From Prevotella sp. (GTDB lineage Bacteria; Bacteroidota; Bacteroidia; Bacteroidales; Bacteroidaceae), in NCBI GenBank assembly GCA_003483565.1, contig DMYZ01000013.1, forward strand, positions 1 through 23,943: DNA of 23,943 bases, written 5' to 3'. The translations under genes and the position numbers were made by a program. Below, in pieces: positions 14,973 to 22,382 of the stretch; within the stretch, counting starts at the first letter, position 1; each line of letters starts with the position of its first letter. The notes below the pieces were generated by a model, which did no database searches, had not been told where the DNA came from, and saw only the letters and a program-made list of their open reading frames with translations.

Positions 14973-15971
14973 ATGGCTGTATCTATAGCTGACATCCAGA
15001 AGCTTCGTAAAATGACAGGTGCTGGTCTTGCTGATTGTAAGAAAGCTCTGACTGAGGCTGATGGTGATATCGATAAGGCAGTTGAGCTCGTTCGCGAGCG
15101 TGGTCTTGCTATCGCTGCAAAGCGTTCTGATCGTGAGACTACAAATGGCTGCCTGCTCGTCAAGAAGGTTGATGGTTTTGCTGCAATGGTTGCAGTAAAG
15201 TGTGAGACTGACTTCGTTGCTGCCGGTAAGGATTTCATCGAAATGACACAGAATATCCTTGATGCTGCTATCGCTGCTAAGGCTAAATCTCTGGATGAGG
15301 TAAAGAAGCTGAAGCTTGTTGATGGTGATAATGCAGAAAATACTGTTAAGCATCGCTCTGGTATTTCTGGAGAAAAGATGGAAATCGATGGTTACAACTT
15401 CATTGAAGGCGATAATGTTGAGGTTTACGATCATATGAACAAGCATATGCTTTGCACAATGGTCCAGACTAATAAGTCTGCTGCTGAACCTGCACATAAA
15501 ATTGCCATGCAGGTTGCAGCCATGAAACCTGTTGCACTTGACGAAAATGCTGTTCCTCAGAATGTTAAGGATGAGGAGTTGAAGGTAGCTGTTGAAAAAA
15601 CAAAAGAAGAACAGGTAGAGCGTCAGGTTAATGTTGCTTTGAAAAAGGCAGGCATCAACCCTGCACACGTTGATACTGATGATCATATTGACTCTAATAC
15701 AGCTAAAGGTTGGTTGACTCAGGAACAGGCTGATAAGGCTCGTGAGATCAAGAAGACTGTAGCTGCTGAGGCTGCTGCAAATTTGAAGGAGCAGATGATT
15801 CAGAATATTGCTAAGGGTCGTTTGAATAAATTCTTCAAGGAGAACTGTCTCGTTGATCAGGAATTCCAGTTTGGTGATGGCGACAAGGCTAGTGTTGCTC
15901 AGTGGCTCACAAAGCAGGATAAGGATCTTAAGATTGTTGACTACAAGCGTTTTTCACTATCTGCAGACTAA
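14973..15971 (+). CDS. tsf: Translation elongation factor Ts
   Basis: 332 residues. The UBA-like N-terminus IADIQKLRKMTGAGLADCKK is followed by the exchange-active motif CETDFVA (78-84), whose D and F insert into EF-Tu to eject GDP. The central VEVYDHMNKH and the C-terminal QWLTKQDKDLKIVDYKRF are also typical. It is about 50 residues longer than the E. coli protein, in line with other Bacteroidota. It is the last gene of the translation operon, followed by an intrinsic terminator 25 bp after the stop. Confidence 0.96.
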   Translation: MAVSIADIQKLRKMTGAGLADCKKALTEADGDIDKAVELVRERGLAIAAKRSDRETTNGCLLVKKVDGFAAMVAVKCETDFVAAGKDFIEMTQNILDAAIAAKAKSLDEVKKLKLVDGDNAENTVKHRSGISGEKMEIDGYNFIEGDNVEVYDHMNKHMLCTMVQTNKSAAEPAHKIAMQVAAMKPVALDENAVPQNVKDEELKVAVEKTKEEQVERQVNVALKKAGINPAHVDTDDHIDSNTAKGWLTQEQADKAREIKKTVAAEAAANLKEQMIQNIAKGRLNKFFKENCLVDQEFQFGDGDKASVAQWLTKQDKDLKIVDYKRFSLSAD

Positions 15972-15996
15972 TGACTCCCTTTTGGGGTTTTAAGAT

Positions 15997-16028
15997 AAGA
16001 GCCGGAATTTAATTCCGGCTCTTTTTTT
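15997..16028 (+). terminator. Intrinsic terminator of the rplM-tsf operon
   Basis: An 11-bp stem pairs AAGAGCCGGAA (15997-16007) with TTCCGGCTCTT (16013-16023), loop TTTAA, merging into a run of T residues ending at 16028. GC-rich and close to the tsf stop. The arms are also followed by A/T on the other side, but no gene on the reverse strand ends here. Confidence 0.9.
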
Positions 16029-16040
16029 ATATCTATAGCT

Positions 16041-16072
16041 TTTGTACCTATTACATTTTTTGTGTATCTTTG
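16041..16072 (+). promoter_or_regulatory. Consensus promoter of the FAH-porU-porV-ispF operon
   Basis: TTTG (16041-16044), a 20-bp spacer, then TATCTTTG (16065-16072): the best forward promoter in the window. The predicted start is about 15-20 bases before the ATG at 16096. Confidence 0.75.
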
Positions 16073-16095
16073 TAGTGAAATTAATAATATGAAAA

Positions 16096-16713
16096 ATGAA
16101 GATATTTGCTATAGGAATGAATTACTTGGAGCACAATAAAGCGCTTCATGGATCGTTTTTTAAACCAGAGAATCCTGTCATCTTTACTAAAGCTGATACG
16201 GCACTTCTTAAGGACCATAAGGATTTCTTTATTCCTGATGATATGGGCCGGATAGAATATGAAACAGAACTTGTTGTAAGAATCAATAAGATGGGTAAGA
16301 CTATTCCTGTGCGTTTTGCCAGTCGTTACTATGATGCTGTGACTGTGGGTATTGATTTTACAGCTCGTGAGCTGCAGGCAAAGTTAAAGGCAAATGGACA
16401 GCCTTGGGAAATTTGTAAAGGATTTGATGGCAGTGCTGTTATTGGTGACTGGATTGATATGGAAAAAATCAAGGATATTCAGATGCTTCGTTTTCATCTT
16501 GATGTCAATGGAAAAACTGTTCAGGAGGGATGCTCCTGTGATATGCTCTACAAAGTGGATGAAATTATTTCTTATATCAGCCATTTCTTTACCTTGAAGA
16601 CAGGGGATTTGCTTTATACCGGTTGTCCTACGGGATGTGGCCCCGTGTATGAGAATGATCATCTAGAAGGATATCTTGAAGGGGTAAAAACTCTTGATTT
16701 CTCTTGTAAATAA
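16096..16713 (+). CDS. Fumarylacetoacetate hydrolase family protein
   Basis: 205 residues, the single-domain form of the FAH family. The metal-binding acids are visible as YETEL (E56 and E58) and GIDFTARELQ (D87). These are followed by KGFDGSAVIGDWI (108-120) and the closing LLYTGCPTGCGPV (172-184). Members hydrolyse or decarboxylate beta-diketo and 2-oxo acids; many bacterial single-domain forms act as oxaloacetate decarboxylases or acylpyruvate hydrolases. The actual substrate here is not evident. The ATG at 16089 is in another frame. It is the first gene after the promoter and ends 11 bp before porU, so it is co-transcribed with the secretion genes, with no obvious mechanistic link. Confidence 0.87.
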   Translation: MKIFAIGMNYLEHNKALHGSFFKPENPVIFTKADTALLKDHKDFFIPDDMGRIEYETELVVRINKMGKTIPVRFASRYYDAVTVGIDFTARELQAKLKANGQPWEICKGFDGSAVIGDWIDMEKIKDIQMLRFHLDVNGKTVQEGCSCDMLYKVDEIISYISHFFTLKTGDLLYTGCPTGCGPVYENDHLEGYLEGVKTLDFSCK

Positions 16714-16724
16714 TTAATAGATAA

Positions 16725-19700
16725 ATGAGAAATTGCGGAATCATATTTATACTGCTTTTATTATTAGGCAGCTTGCATCTGCAAGCCAGTCAAAAGCGGT
16801 TTTATAATCTGACAACAGAAGATGTCAGAGTAGATTCCGTGATACCAGAATTTGTCTATTCTATTCCTCTTGCAGGTGATTATAAGGATTCTGTTTATAC
16901 TGCATCTCTTTCTTATCCTGAGTTTGTTGACATGACGCTTCAAGATGTCGCAGCTTATCAGAAACTTTCAGGTGATTCTTTACCGGAAAGTCCTTCAGTG
17001 AAAGGTGAGGTTAATGTGAGCCGTGTTGATGGTCGCTATGTTGTATCTTTCTGTCCACTGGTTTATCGTAATGGGAAGTATCAGATTCTTGTCAGTTTTA
17101 TGTTGACAATAGAGGCGAACAAGAAAACCCGGTCAATGATGGAAGCTAAAACTCGCGCAGCAGGAACAGCATCTATATATGCAGATCATTCAGTTCTGTC
17201 TTCAGGCAATTGGGCTAAGATCCGTGTTCCTTCTACAGGTGTGTATCAATTGACGGATGCGATAATAAAAAAAGCGGGTTTTTCAGACTTAAGTAAAGTG
17301 AAAATATATGGTTATGGAGGTAACCTTCAATCAGAAGTCCTCAATAGCTCAGATCTTTCCAAATATGATGACTTGCAGGAAGTGCCGACCTGTACAATCA
17401 ATGGCAGTCGTCTTTTTTATGCCAAAGGACCTGTCAGCTGGAGCAGTAATAATGCAACCCGAAGAACTCGGAATCCTTATTCTGATTACGGGTATTATTT
17501 TATAACACAGAGTGGTAATACTCCGGAATCAATAGATAGTGTCGCTTTTCTTAATTCCTTTTATCCTTCCAGTGACTATTACCATTCTCTTTATGAAGTA
17601 GACGGGTACAGCTGGTATCCCGGTGGACGAAATCTTTTTGATAAGGAATCTGTCAATGTAGGAAATAGTAAGGTACTTGTTTTTAACAATACAACCAAAG
17701 GGACTACTGGCAAACTTTCAGTTGCGGTCACAGCAGGTTCGCCCAGTACGGTATCGGTATCTTTGAATGGAAACATTTTGGGGAATCTTTCTATCAGCCT
17801 TGGTAGTTATGATAAAGGCAATGAAGCGTATGGCACTTATACTGTAAGCAATCTTACGGATAAGGATACGGTAAAGATTAGCCCTGTATCAGGAGGTCCT
17901 ATTCGTCTTGACTATGTTTCAATGGCATGGGATTCTATTATGCCGGCACCAGACTTGGTGAATAGAACATATTCCGTTCCGATATATGTCTGTAATATAA
18001 CGAATCAAGATCATCATGCTGATAGTGAAGCTGATATGGTCATCATTATTCCTACCTCACAGAAACTCCTTTCCCAAGCTGAACGCCTTAAGACTTTTCA
18101 TGAAAATCATGATAAGCTTAGTGTTAATATTGTTCCTGCGGATGAATTATATAATGAGTTTTCTAGTGGAACACCTGATGCCAATGCTTACCGTCGTTAT
18201 TTGAAAATGCTTTATGATCGTGCCAATGGCGATGAAAGTAAGATGCCCAAGTATCTTTTGTTGTTTGGCGATTGTGTATGGGATAACCGTATGCTTACCA
18301 GTGATTGTTCTTCACTTAATCCGGATGATTATCTTTTGGCTTATGAGAGTGAAAATTCTTTCAATGAAATTACTTGTTATGTTGATGACAGCTGGTATGG
18401 CATCCTTCAGGATGGTAAGGGAGGTGACCCTGCTACAGAGACTATTGATGTTGGGGTAGGCCGTTTTCCTGTGACTACTGCTGATGAAGCTAAAATTATG
18501 GTGAATAAGACGATCAATTATGCTGGTAATGAAAATGCGGGCTCATGGCAGAATACTCTTATGTTTATGGGAGATGATGGTAATTATAATCTCCACATGA
18601 ATGATGAGAATGAAGTTGCTGATTATATTTCAAGTCTTTATCCCGGTTATCTTTCCAAAAAAGTGATGTGGGATGCGTATACCCGGGAGACTTCATCTAC
18701 GGGTAATACTTATCCGGAAGTATCTAGTCTCATCAAGAAGCAACAGGCCAATGGCGCTTTAATCATGGATTATGCAGGGCATGGAAGTGAAACTCAAATT
18801 TCGCATGAAGCTGTTTTGAAACTTTCAGATTTCTCTGGTTTTACAAATACCAATCTTCCTTTATGGATTACGGCATCCTGTGATATTATGCCATTTGATG
18901 GTGTTATGTCAACTATTGGTGAGAGTGCCGTCTTAAATGAAAATGGGGGCGCTGTTGCTTTCTATGGTACAACACGTACGGTATATGCTGATTTGAACAA
19001 ACGGTTAAATCGTGCCTTCCTTAAATATGTGCTGAGTCGAAATAGTAATGGCATTCCATTGACGTTAGGGGAAGCTCATCGTCTGGCTCAGAATGAAATG
19101 ATGACAGGCACTGGATATAATGGAGAGTCTGATTGTACTACGAATCATTTGCAGTATTCTCTTTTGGGTGATCCTGCTTTGTCTTTGAATCTTCCAGATT
19201 TAATAATACAGATAGATTCCATTAATGGTATATCCACTTCGTCTAGTGTTTTGCCTGTTCTGAAAGTCGGGTCAGTTGCAAGAGTAAAGGGGCATATCAA
19301 GAATGGTGCAACTTTTAAGGGTGTTGTTACTGCTACGGTAAGAGATAGTAAGGAGAGTATTATCTGCAAGAAAAATGATCCTACTCAAGAAGATACAGCC
19401 TTTGTTTATAGTGACCGTACCAAAACTCTTTACTCTGGTGCTGACAGTGTCAGTAATGGCCAGTTTGTATTCTCTTTTGCCGTACCTAGGGATATTAACT
19501 ATTCCAATGGTACTGGGTTGATTAATCTCTATGCTGTATCAAACGACTATAGTCAGACTGTTGATGGATACAATGACAAATTTTATTTGAGTGGCAGTGA
19601 TTTTTCTGCTACTGATACAATTGGTCCTTCTGTATATTGTTATCTCAATACATCTTCTTTTGTTGATGGAGGCGATGTGAATACAACTCCGTATTTTGTG

Positions 19701-20279
19701 GCTGAACTTTCGGATACATCCGGTATTAATGCAACGGGAAATGGGGTCGGGCATGATATGGAACTTATTATAGATGGTGATATGAGCAAGACATATAGTT
19801 TGAATGATAATTTTGTTTATGATTTTGGAACTTATACCCAAGGTACAACTTATTATAGTATTCCGGAGCTAACCCCTGGTCGCCATTCTCTGCTGTTTCG
19901 TGCATGGGATACTCTTAATAATTCCTCGGTTGTAAAATTGAACTTTAATGTTGTTCAGGGTCTTTCTCCGAATATTGTCAATGTAAGTACGACCAAGAAT
20001 CCTGCATCGTCAGCTACAACATTTATTATTACTCATGATTTTTCTGGCAGCAATATTGATGTTATCCTTGATGTTTATGATATGTCTGGGAGACTATTAT
20101 GGGAATATACAGGGAATGACATATCTGCTTCCGGAACGATTGCTGTCAATTGGAATCTCTGTACTTCTGGAGGACAAAAGCTTCCAACAGGAGTTTATGT
20201 CTATCGTGTTCGGCTGTCATCAAATGGCAGCAGCAAAGTTTCCAAGGCAAAGAAACTTATTATTGTAGACAATAACTAA
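16725..20279 (+). CDS. porU: Type IX secretion system sortase PorU
   Basis: 1184 residues. Signal peptide at 1-21 (hydrophobic run, cleavage likely after LQA). A long N-terminal region precedes a gingipain-like C25 cysteine-peptidase domain at about 437-822. The catalytic pair is H686 (YAGHGSE) and C719 (WITASCD), 33 residues apart, the same spacing as in gingipain RgpB. The domain ends with YSLLGDPALSLNLP. After beta-rich domains, the last 80 or so residues (VYDMSGRLLWEY ... LPTGVYVYRVRL ... KKLIIVD) form a T9SS C-terminal domain. PorU sits on the cell surface, cleaves this signal from exported cargo and links the cargo to anionic LPS in Porphyromonas. It is directly followed by its partner porV. 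Confidence 0.93.
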   Translation: MRNCGIIFILLLLLGSLHLQASQKRFYNLTTEDVRVDSVIPEFVYSIPLAGDYKDSVYTASLSYPEFVDMTLQDVAAYQKLSGDSLPESPSVKGEVNVSRVDGRYVVSFCPLVYRNGKYQILVSFMLTIEANKKTRSMMEAKTRAAGTASIYADHSVLSSGNWAKIRVPSTGVYQLTDAIIKKAGFSDLSKVKIYGYGGNLQSEVLNSSDLSKYDDLQEVPTCTINGSRLFYAKGPVSWSSNNATRRTRNPYSDYGYYFITQSGNTPESIDSVAFLNSFYPSSDYYHSLYEVDGYSWYPGGRNLFDKESVNVGNSKVLVFNNTTKGTTGKLSVAVTAGSPSTVSVSLNGNILGNLSISLGSYDKGNEAYGTYTVSNLTDKDTVKISPVSGGPIRLDYVSMAWDSIMPAPDLVNRTYSVPIYVCNITNQDHHADSEADMVIIIPTSQKLLSQAERLKTFHENHDKLSVNIVPADELYNEFSSGTPDANAYRRYLKMLYDRANGDESKMPKYLLLFGDCVWDNRMLTSDCSSLNPDDYLLAYESENSFNEITCYVDDSWYGILQDGKGGDPATETIDVGVGRFPVTTADEAKIMVNKTINYAGNENAGSWQNTLMFMGDDGNYNLHMNDENEVADYISSLYPGYLSKKVMWDAYTRETSSTGNTYPEVSSLIKKQQANGALIMDYAGHGSETQISHEAVLKLSDFSGFTNTNLPLWITASCDIMPFDGVMSTIGESAVLNENGGAVAFYGTTRTVYADLNKRLNRAFLKYVLSRNSNGIPLTLGEAHRLAQNEMMTGTGYNGESDCTTNHLQYSLLGDPALSLNLPDLIIQIDSINGISTSSSVLPVLKVGSVARVKGHIKNGATFKGVVTATVRDSKESIICKKNDPTQEDTAFVYSDRTKTLYSGADSVSNGQFVFSFAVPRDINYSNGTGLINLYAVSNDYSQTVDGYNDKFYLSGSDFSATDTIGPSVYCYLNTSSFVDGGDVNTTPYFVAELSDTSGINATGNGVGHDMELIIDGDMSKTYSLNDNFVYDFGTYTQGTTYYSIPELTPGRHSLLFRAWDTLNNSSVVKLNFNVVQGLSPNIVNVSTTKNPASSATTFIITHDFSGSNIDVILDVYDMSGRLLWEYTGNDISASGTIAVNWNLCTSGGQKLPTGVYVYRVRLSSNGSSKVSKAKKLIIVDNN

Positions 20280-20343
20280 TACTGTTCCTCGTTTTCTATT
20301 TGTAAATTGCTACATGATTATCAATTGCAAAGCAAGAAAAAAA

Positions 20344-21513
20344 ATGAATAAAATTATAAAGGTATTCTTCTTTTCCTGTCTTGTCTTGCTGGTTACAAAC
20401 GTATCAGCGCAGGATAAGAAGGATATGTTCAATCCAGTCAATACTTCAGTTACTTCGCAGACTATTGCGCCTGATGCTCGTGGCGCAGGTATGGGTGATG
20501 TAGGTGCGGCAACCGATCCGGATGTCAATTCCCAATACTGGAATCCAGCCAAATATCCTTTTACGATATCCCGTGCAGGGGTATCTGTCAATTATACTCC
20601 TTGGTTGCGCCAGTTGGTTAATGATATGGATCTAGCTTATCTATCTGGCTATTATCGTATCGGCGATTATAGTGCCGTGTCCGGATCGATTCGTTATTTC
20701 TCTATGGGTGAGGTAAACCTCAATTCAAGTGATGATAATTCAATGACGATCAATCCTTATGAAATGTCGGTTGATGTAGCTTATTCTCTGATGTTAAGTG
20801 AAAAGTTTTCCATAGCTGCTGCAGTTCGCTGGATTTATTCAGATTTAAAGTTTGACTTAACAGATGATGCTACTCCAGGCAGTGCTTTTGCTGCTGATAT
20901 TGCAGCCTATTATCAGAATTATGTTACTTTGGGCTCTCGTGAATGTCAGTTGGGATTTGGCTTGAATATCTCTAATGTAGGAAGTAAAATCAAGTTTGGT
21001 GGAGATGACCGCAGTTATTTTATTCCGACTAACATGCGGCTTGGTGCAGCTTTGATGGTGCCTATTGATGAGTATAACAAGTTTACCATTGCTGCCGATG
21101 CAAACAAACTCCTAGTTCCGACTTATCCACAGCAGAGGGACAATGAGAGCAGTACGGATTATGAAGATCGTTGTCTGAAAGAATACTATGATGTATCAAG
21201 TATCAGTGGTATCTTCAAGAGTTTCCACGATGCTCCTAACGGATTTAAAGAGGAGATGCAAGAAGTTAACTGGAGCCTTGGAGGAGAGTATACGTATAAT
21301 GATAAGTTTTCTCTTCGTGCCGGTTATCACAATGAAAGCAAGAACAAAGGCAATCGTAAGTATTTCACGGTGGGAGCCGGATTTAAGATGAATGTGATGT
21401 CTATTGATGCGGGTTATGTTATTGCCACGGCGAAGAGTAATCCTCTTGACCAGACTTTGCGTTTTACCCTTGCTTTTGACATGGATGGCATCAAAGATTT
21501 GTTCCATAAATAA
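20344..21513 (+). CDS. porV: Type IX secretion outer-membrane protein PorV
   Basis: 389 residues from the ATG at 20344, which begins a clean signal peptide MNKIIKVFFFSCLVLLVTNV with cleavage after VSA. An upstream in-frame ATG at 20314 adds ten polar residues and is less likely. The FadL-like barrel family shows SQTIAPDARGAGMGDVGAAT just after the signal, SQYWNPAKYPF, many alternating-hydrophobicity strands and a terminal strand in TLRFTLAFDMDGI. PorV receives folded cargo from the secretion pore and hands it to the attachment complex with PorU. It follows porU by 64 bp without a terminator, and ispF follows by 14 bp. Confidence 0.92.
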   Translation: MNKIIKVFFFSCLVLLVTNVSAQDKKDMFNPVNTSVTSQTIAPDARGAGMGDVGAATDPDVNSQYWNPAKYPFTISRAGVSVNYTPWLRQLVNDMDLAYLSGYYRIGDYSAVSGSIRYFSMGEVNLNSSDDNSMTINPYEMSVDVAYSLMLSEKFSIAAAVRWIYSDLKFDLTDDATPGSAFAADIAAYYQNYVTLGSRECQLGFGLNISNVGSKIKFGGDDRSYFIPTNMRLGAALMVPIDEYNKFTIAADANKLLVPTYPQQRDNESSTDYEDRCLKEYYDVSSISGIFKSFHDAPNGFKEEMQEVNWSLGGEYTYNDKFSLRAGYHNESKNKGNRKYFTVGAGFKMNVMSIDAGYVIATAKSNPLDQTLRFTLAFDMDGIKDLFHK

Positions 21514-21527
21514 AAGTATTTAAAATC

Positions 21528-22007
21528 ATGAAGGTAAGAGTAGGAATGGGCTATGATGTCCATAAGCTTGTAGAAGGGCGCGATCTTATATTAGGAGGGA
21601 TCAAGATTGAACATTCTTTGGGCTTGTTAGGGCATAGTGATGCGGATGTGCTGATTCATGCTATTTGTGATGCCTTGTTAGGTGCAGCAAATATGAGGGA
21701 TATCGGTTATCATTTCCCTGATACTTCTACGGAAACTTTGAATGTGGATAGTAAAAAACTCCTTAAAAAGGTGGTTGCTCTACTTGCTTCGAAAGATTAT
21801 CATATTGGCAATATAGATGTAACGGTCTGTGCGGAACGTCCAAAAATTAATCCATATATTCCTGCCATGAAGACGTGCTTGTCTAAAGTCATGGATATAA
21901 CGGAAGAAGATATCTCTATAAAGGCAACAACAACAGAGAAGTTGGGTTTTACGGGTCGTGAAGAGGGCATGTCTGCTTATGCCGTAGCTTTGATTCAAAA
22001 AGATTGA
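21528..22007 (+). CDS. ispF: 2-C-methyl-D-erythritol 2,4-cyclodiphosphate synthase
   Basis: 159 residues, the normal IspF length. Metal ligands D10 and H12 (GYDVHKL) and H44 (LIHAICDALLGA), the GHSDADVL motif (35-42), DIGYHFPDT, and KATTTEKLGFTGREEGMSA at the C-terminal active-site edge. It forms the cyclic diphosphate of the MEP isoprenoid pathway, which also feeds undecaprenyl phosphate needed for glycan assembly. It is in the porU-porV operon, not beside the IspD-like gene 16 kb away, which supports a non-MEP role for the latter. Confidence 0.96.
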   Translation: MKVRVGMGYDVHKLVEGRDLILGGIKIEHSLGLLGHSDADVLIHAICDALLGAANMRDIGYHFPDTSTETLNVDSKKLLKKVVALLASKDYHIGNIDVTVCAERPKINPYIPAMKTCLSKVMDITEEDISIKATTTEKLGFTGREEGMSAYAVALIQKD

Positions 22008-22103
22008 TTTTTATTGAATTAACCAAAAGTTGTTGTTTGCGCACACAATGTGTTGATATATATCAAGAATATTGAATAAATTACAAAAAACACGCTTTAA
22101 GAT
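22008..22103. other. Intergenic stretch after ispF
   Basis: Contains the palindrome TTGATATATATCAA (22053-22066) and a small ACAC-AAT-GTGT inverted repeat just before it, neither with a T-run. No clear terminator for the porU-porV-ispF operon is visible, so read-through into the small-RNA region is possible. Confidence 0.4.
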
Positions 22104-22134
22104 ATTGCAAAAACAAGAAATCAATGTATCTTTG
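22104..22134 (+). promoter_or_regulatory. Promoter of the candidate small RNA
   Basis: ATTG (22104-22107, three of four bases of TTTG), 19-bp spacer, TATCTTTG (22127-22134). The expected start is near 22140. No open reading frame of useful length follows before the terminator. Confidence 0.65.
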
Positions 22135-22139
22135 CAATG

Positions 22140-22335
22140 TCAAAAGGTTAATAGATTGTTTAGGTTAGTAATAAAGATTTAGGTTTTTAGTTATTAGGTT
22201 TTAAGGTATATTTTTAAAGATTGTTTAACGAAGGATATAAGGCGGACCGCGAGGTTCCCTTTATTTTAAAGATTTTTTTTAGTTAAACATAAGCTATACG
22301 CTTCAGCTCGTTGAGAGTTGTAGCGTATTTTTTTT
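22140..22335 (+). ncRNA. Candidate small RNA of about 195 nt, family not recognised
   Basis: A free-standing transcription unit between ispF and a glycosyltransferase, with its own promoter (22104-22134) and a strong intrinsic terminator. The 5' part (22142-22228) contains no C and carries TTAGGTT three times (22160, 22179, 22194), so it should be mostly unpaired. It is followed by a closing helix GTTTAAC (22223-22229) with GTTAAAC (22282-22288). Inside this is a 12-pair hairpin (22237-22264) with one C-C mismatch, capped by the GNRA tetraloop GCGA. The only ATG is followed by three codons and a stop. I cannot name a family. A long leader of the next gene is less likely because that gene has its own promoter after the terminator. 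Confidence 0.65.
22296..22335 (+). terminator. Strong intrinsic terminator of the small RNA
   Basis: ATACGCT (22296-22302) pairs with AGCGTAT (22322-22328). After a T-T mismatch the helix continues with CAGCTC (22304-22309) and GAGTTG (22315-22320, one G-U pair), loop GTTGA. Eight T residues follow at 22328-22335. Confidence 0.88.
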
Positions 22336-22363
22336 GTTTTTTCCAATGTTTTTATTACTTTTG
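22333..22363 (+). promoter_or_regulatory. Promoter of the GT4-GT2 operon
   Basis: TTTG (22333-22336), 19-bp spacer, TACTTTTG (22356-22363), an exact -7 match. The -33 box is built from the T-run of the small-RNA terminator. The ATG is at 22383, giving a leader of roughly 12-15 nt. Confidence 0.7.
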
Positions 22364-22382
22364 TCACAAATTGTAAATTACG

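Noticed and set aside
14946..15686. 246-codon reverse frame antisense to tsf
   Set aside because: A mirror of the biased codon use of a highly expressed gene; no motif, no promoter.
20314..20343. Upstream start of porV
   Set aside because: Places ten charged residues before an otherwise standard signal peptide that begins at 20344.
22140..22335. 6S RNA, tmRNA, SRP RNA or RNase P RNA as identity of the small RNA
   Set aside because: The 5' and 3' ends do not pair into the long 6S-type rod. No tRNA-like ends or tag frame, no SRP loop motif, and too short for RNase P. Not excluded by computation, only by eye.
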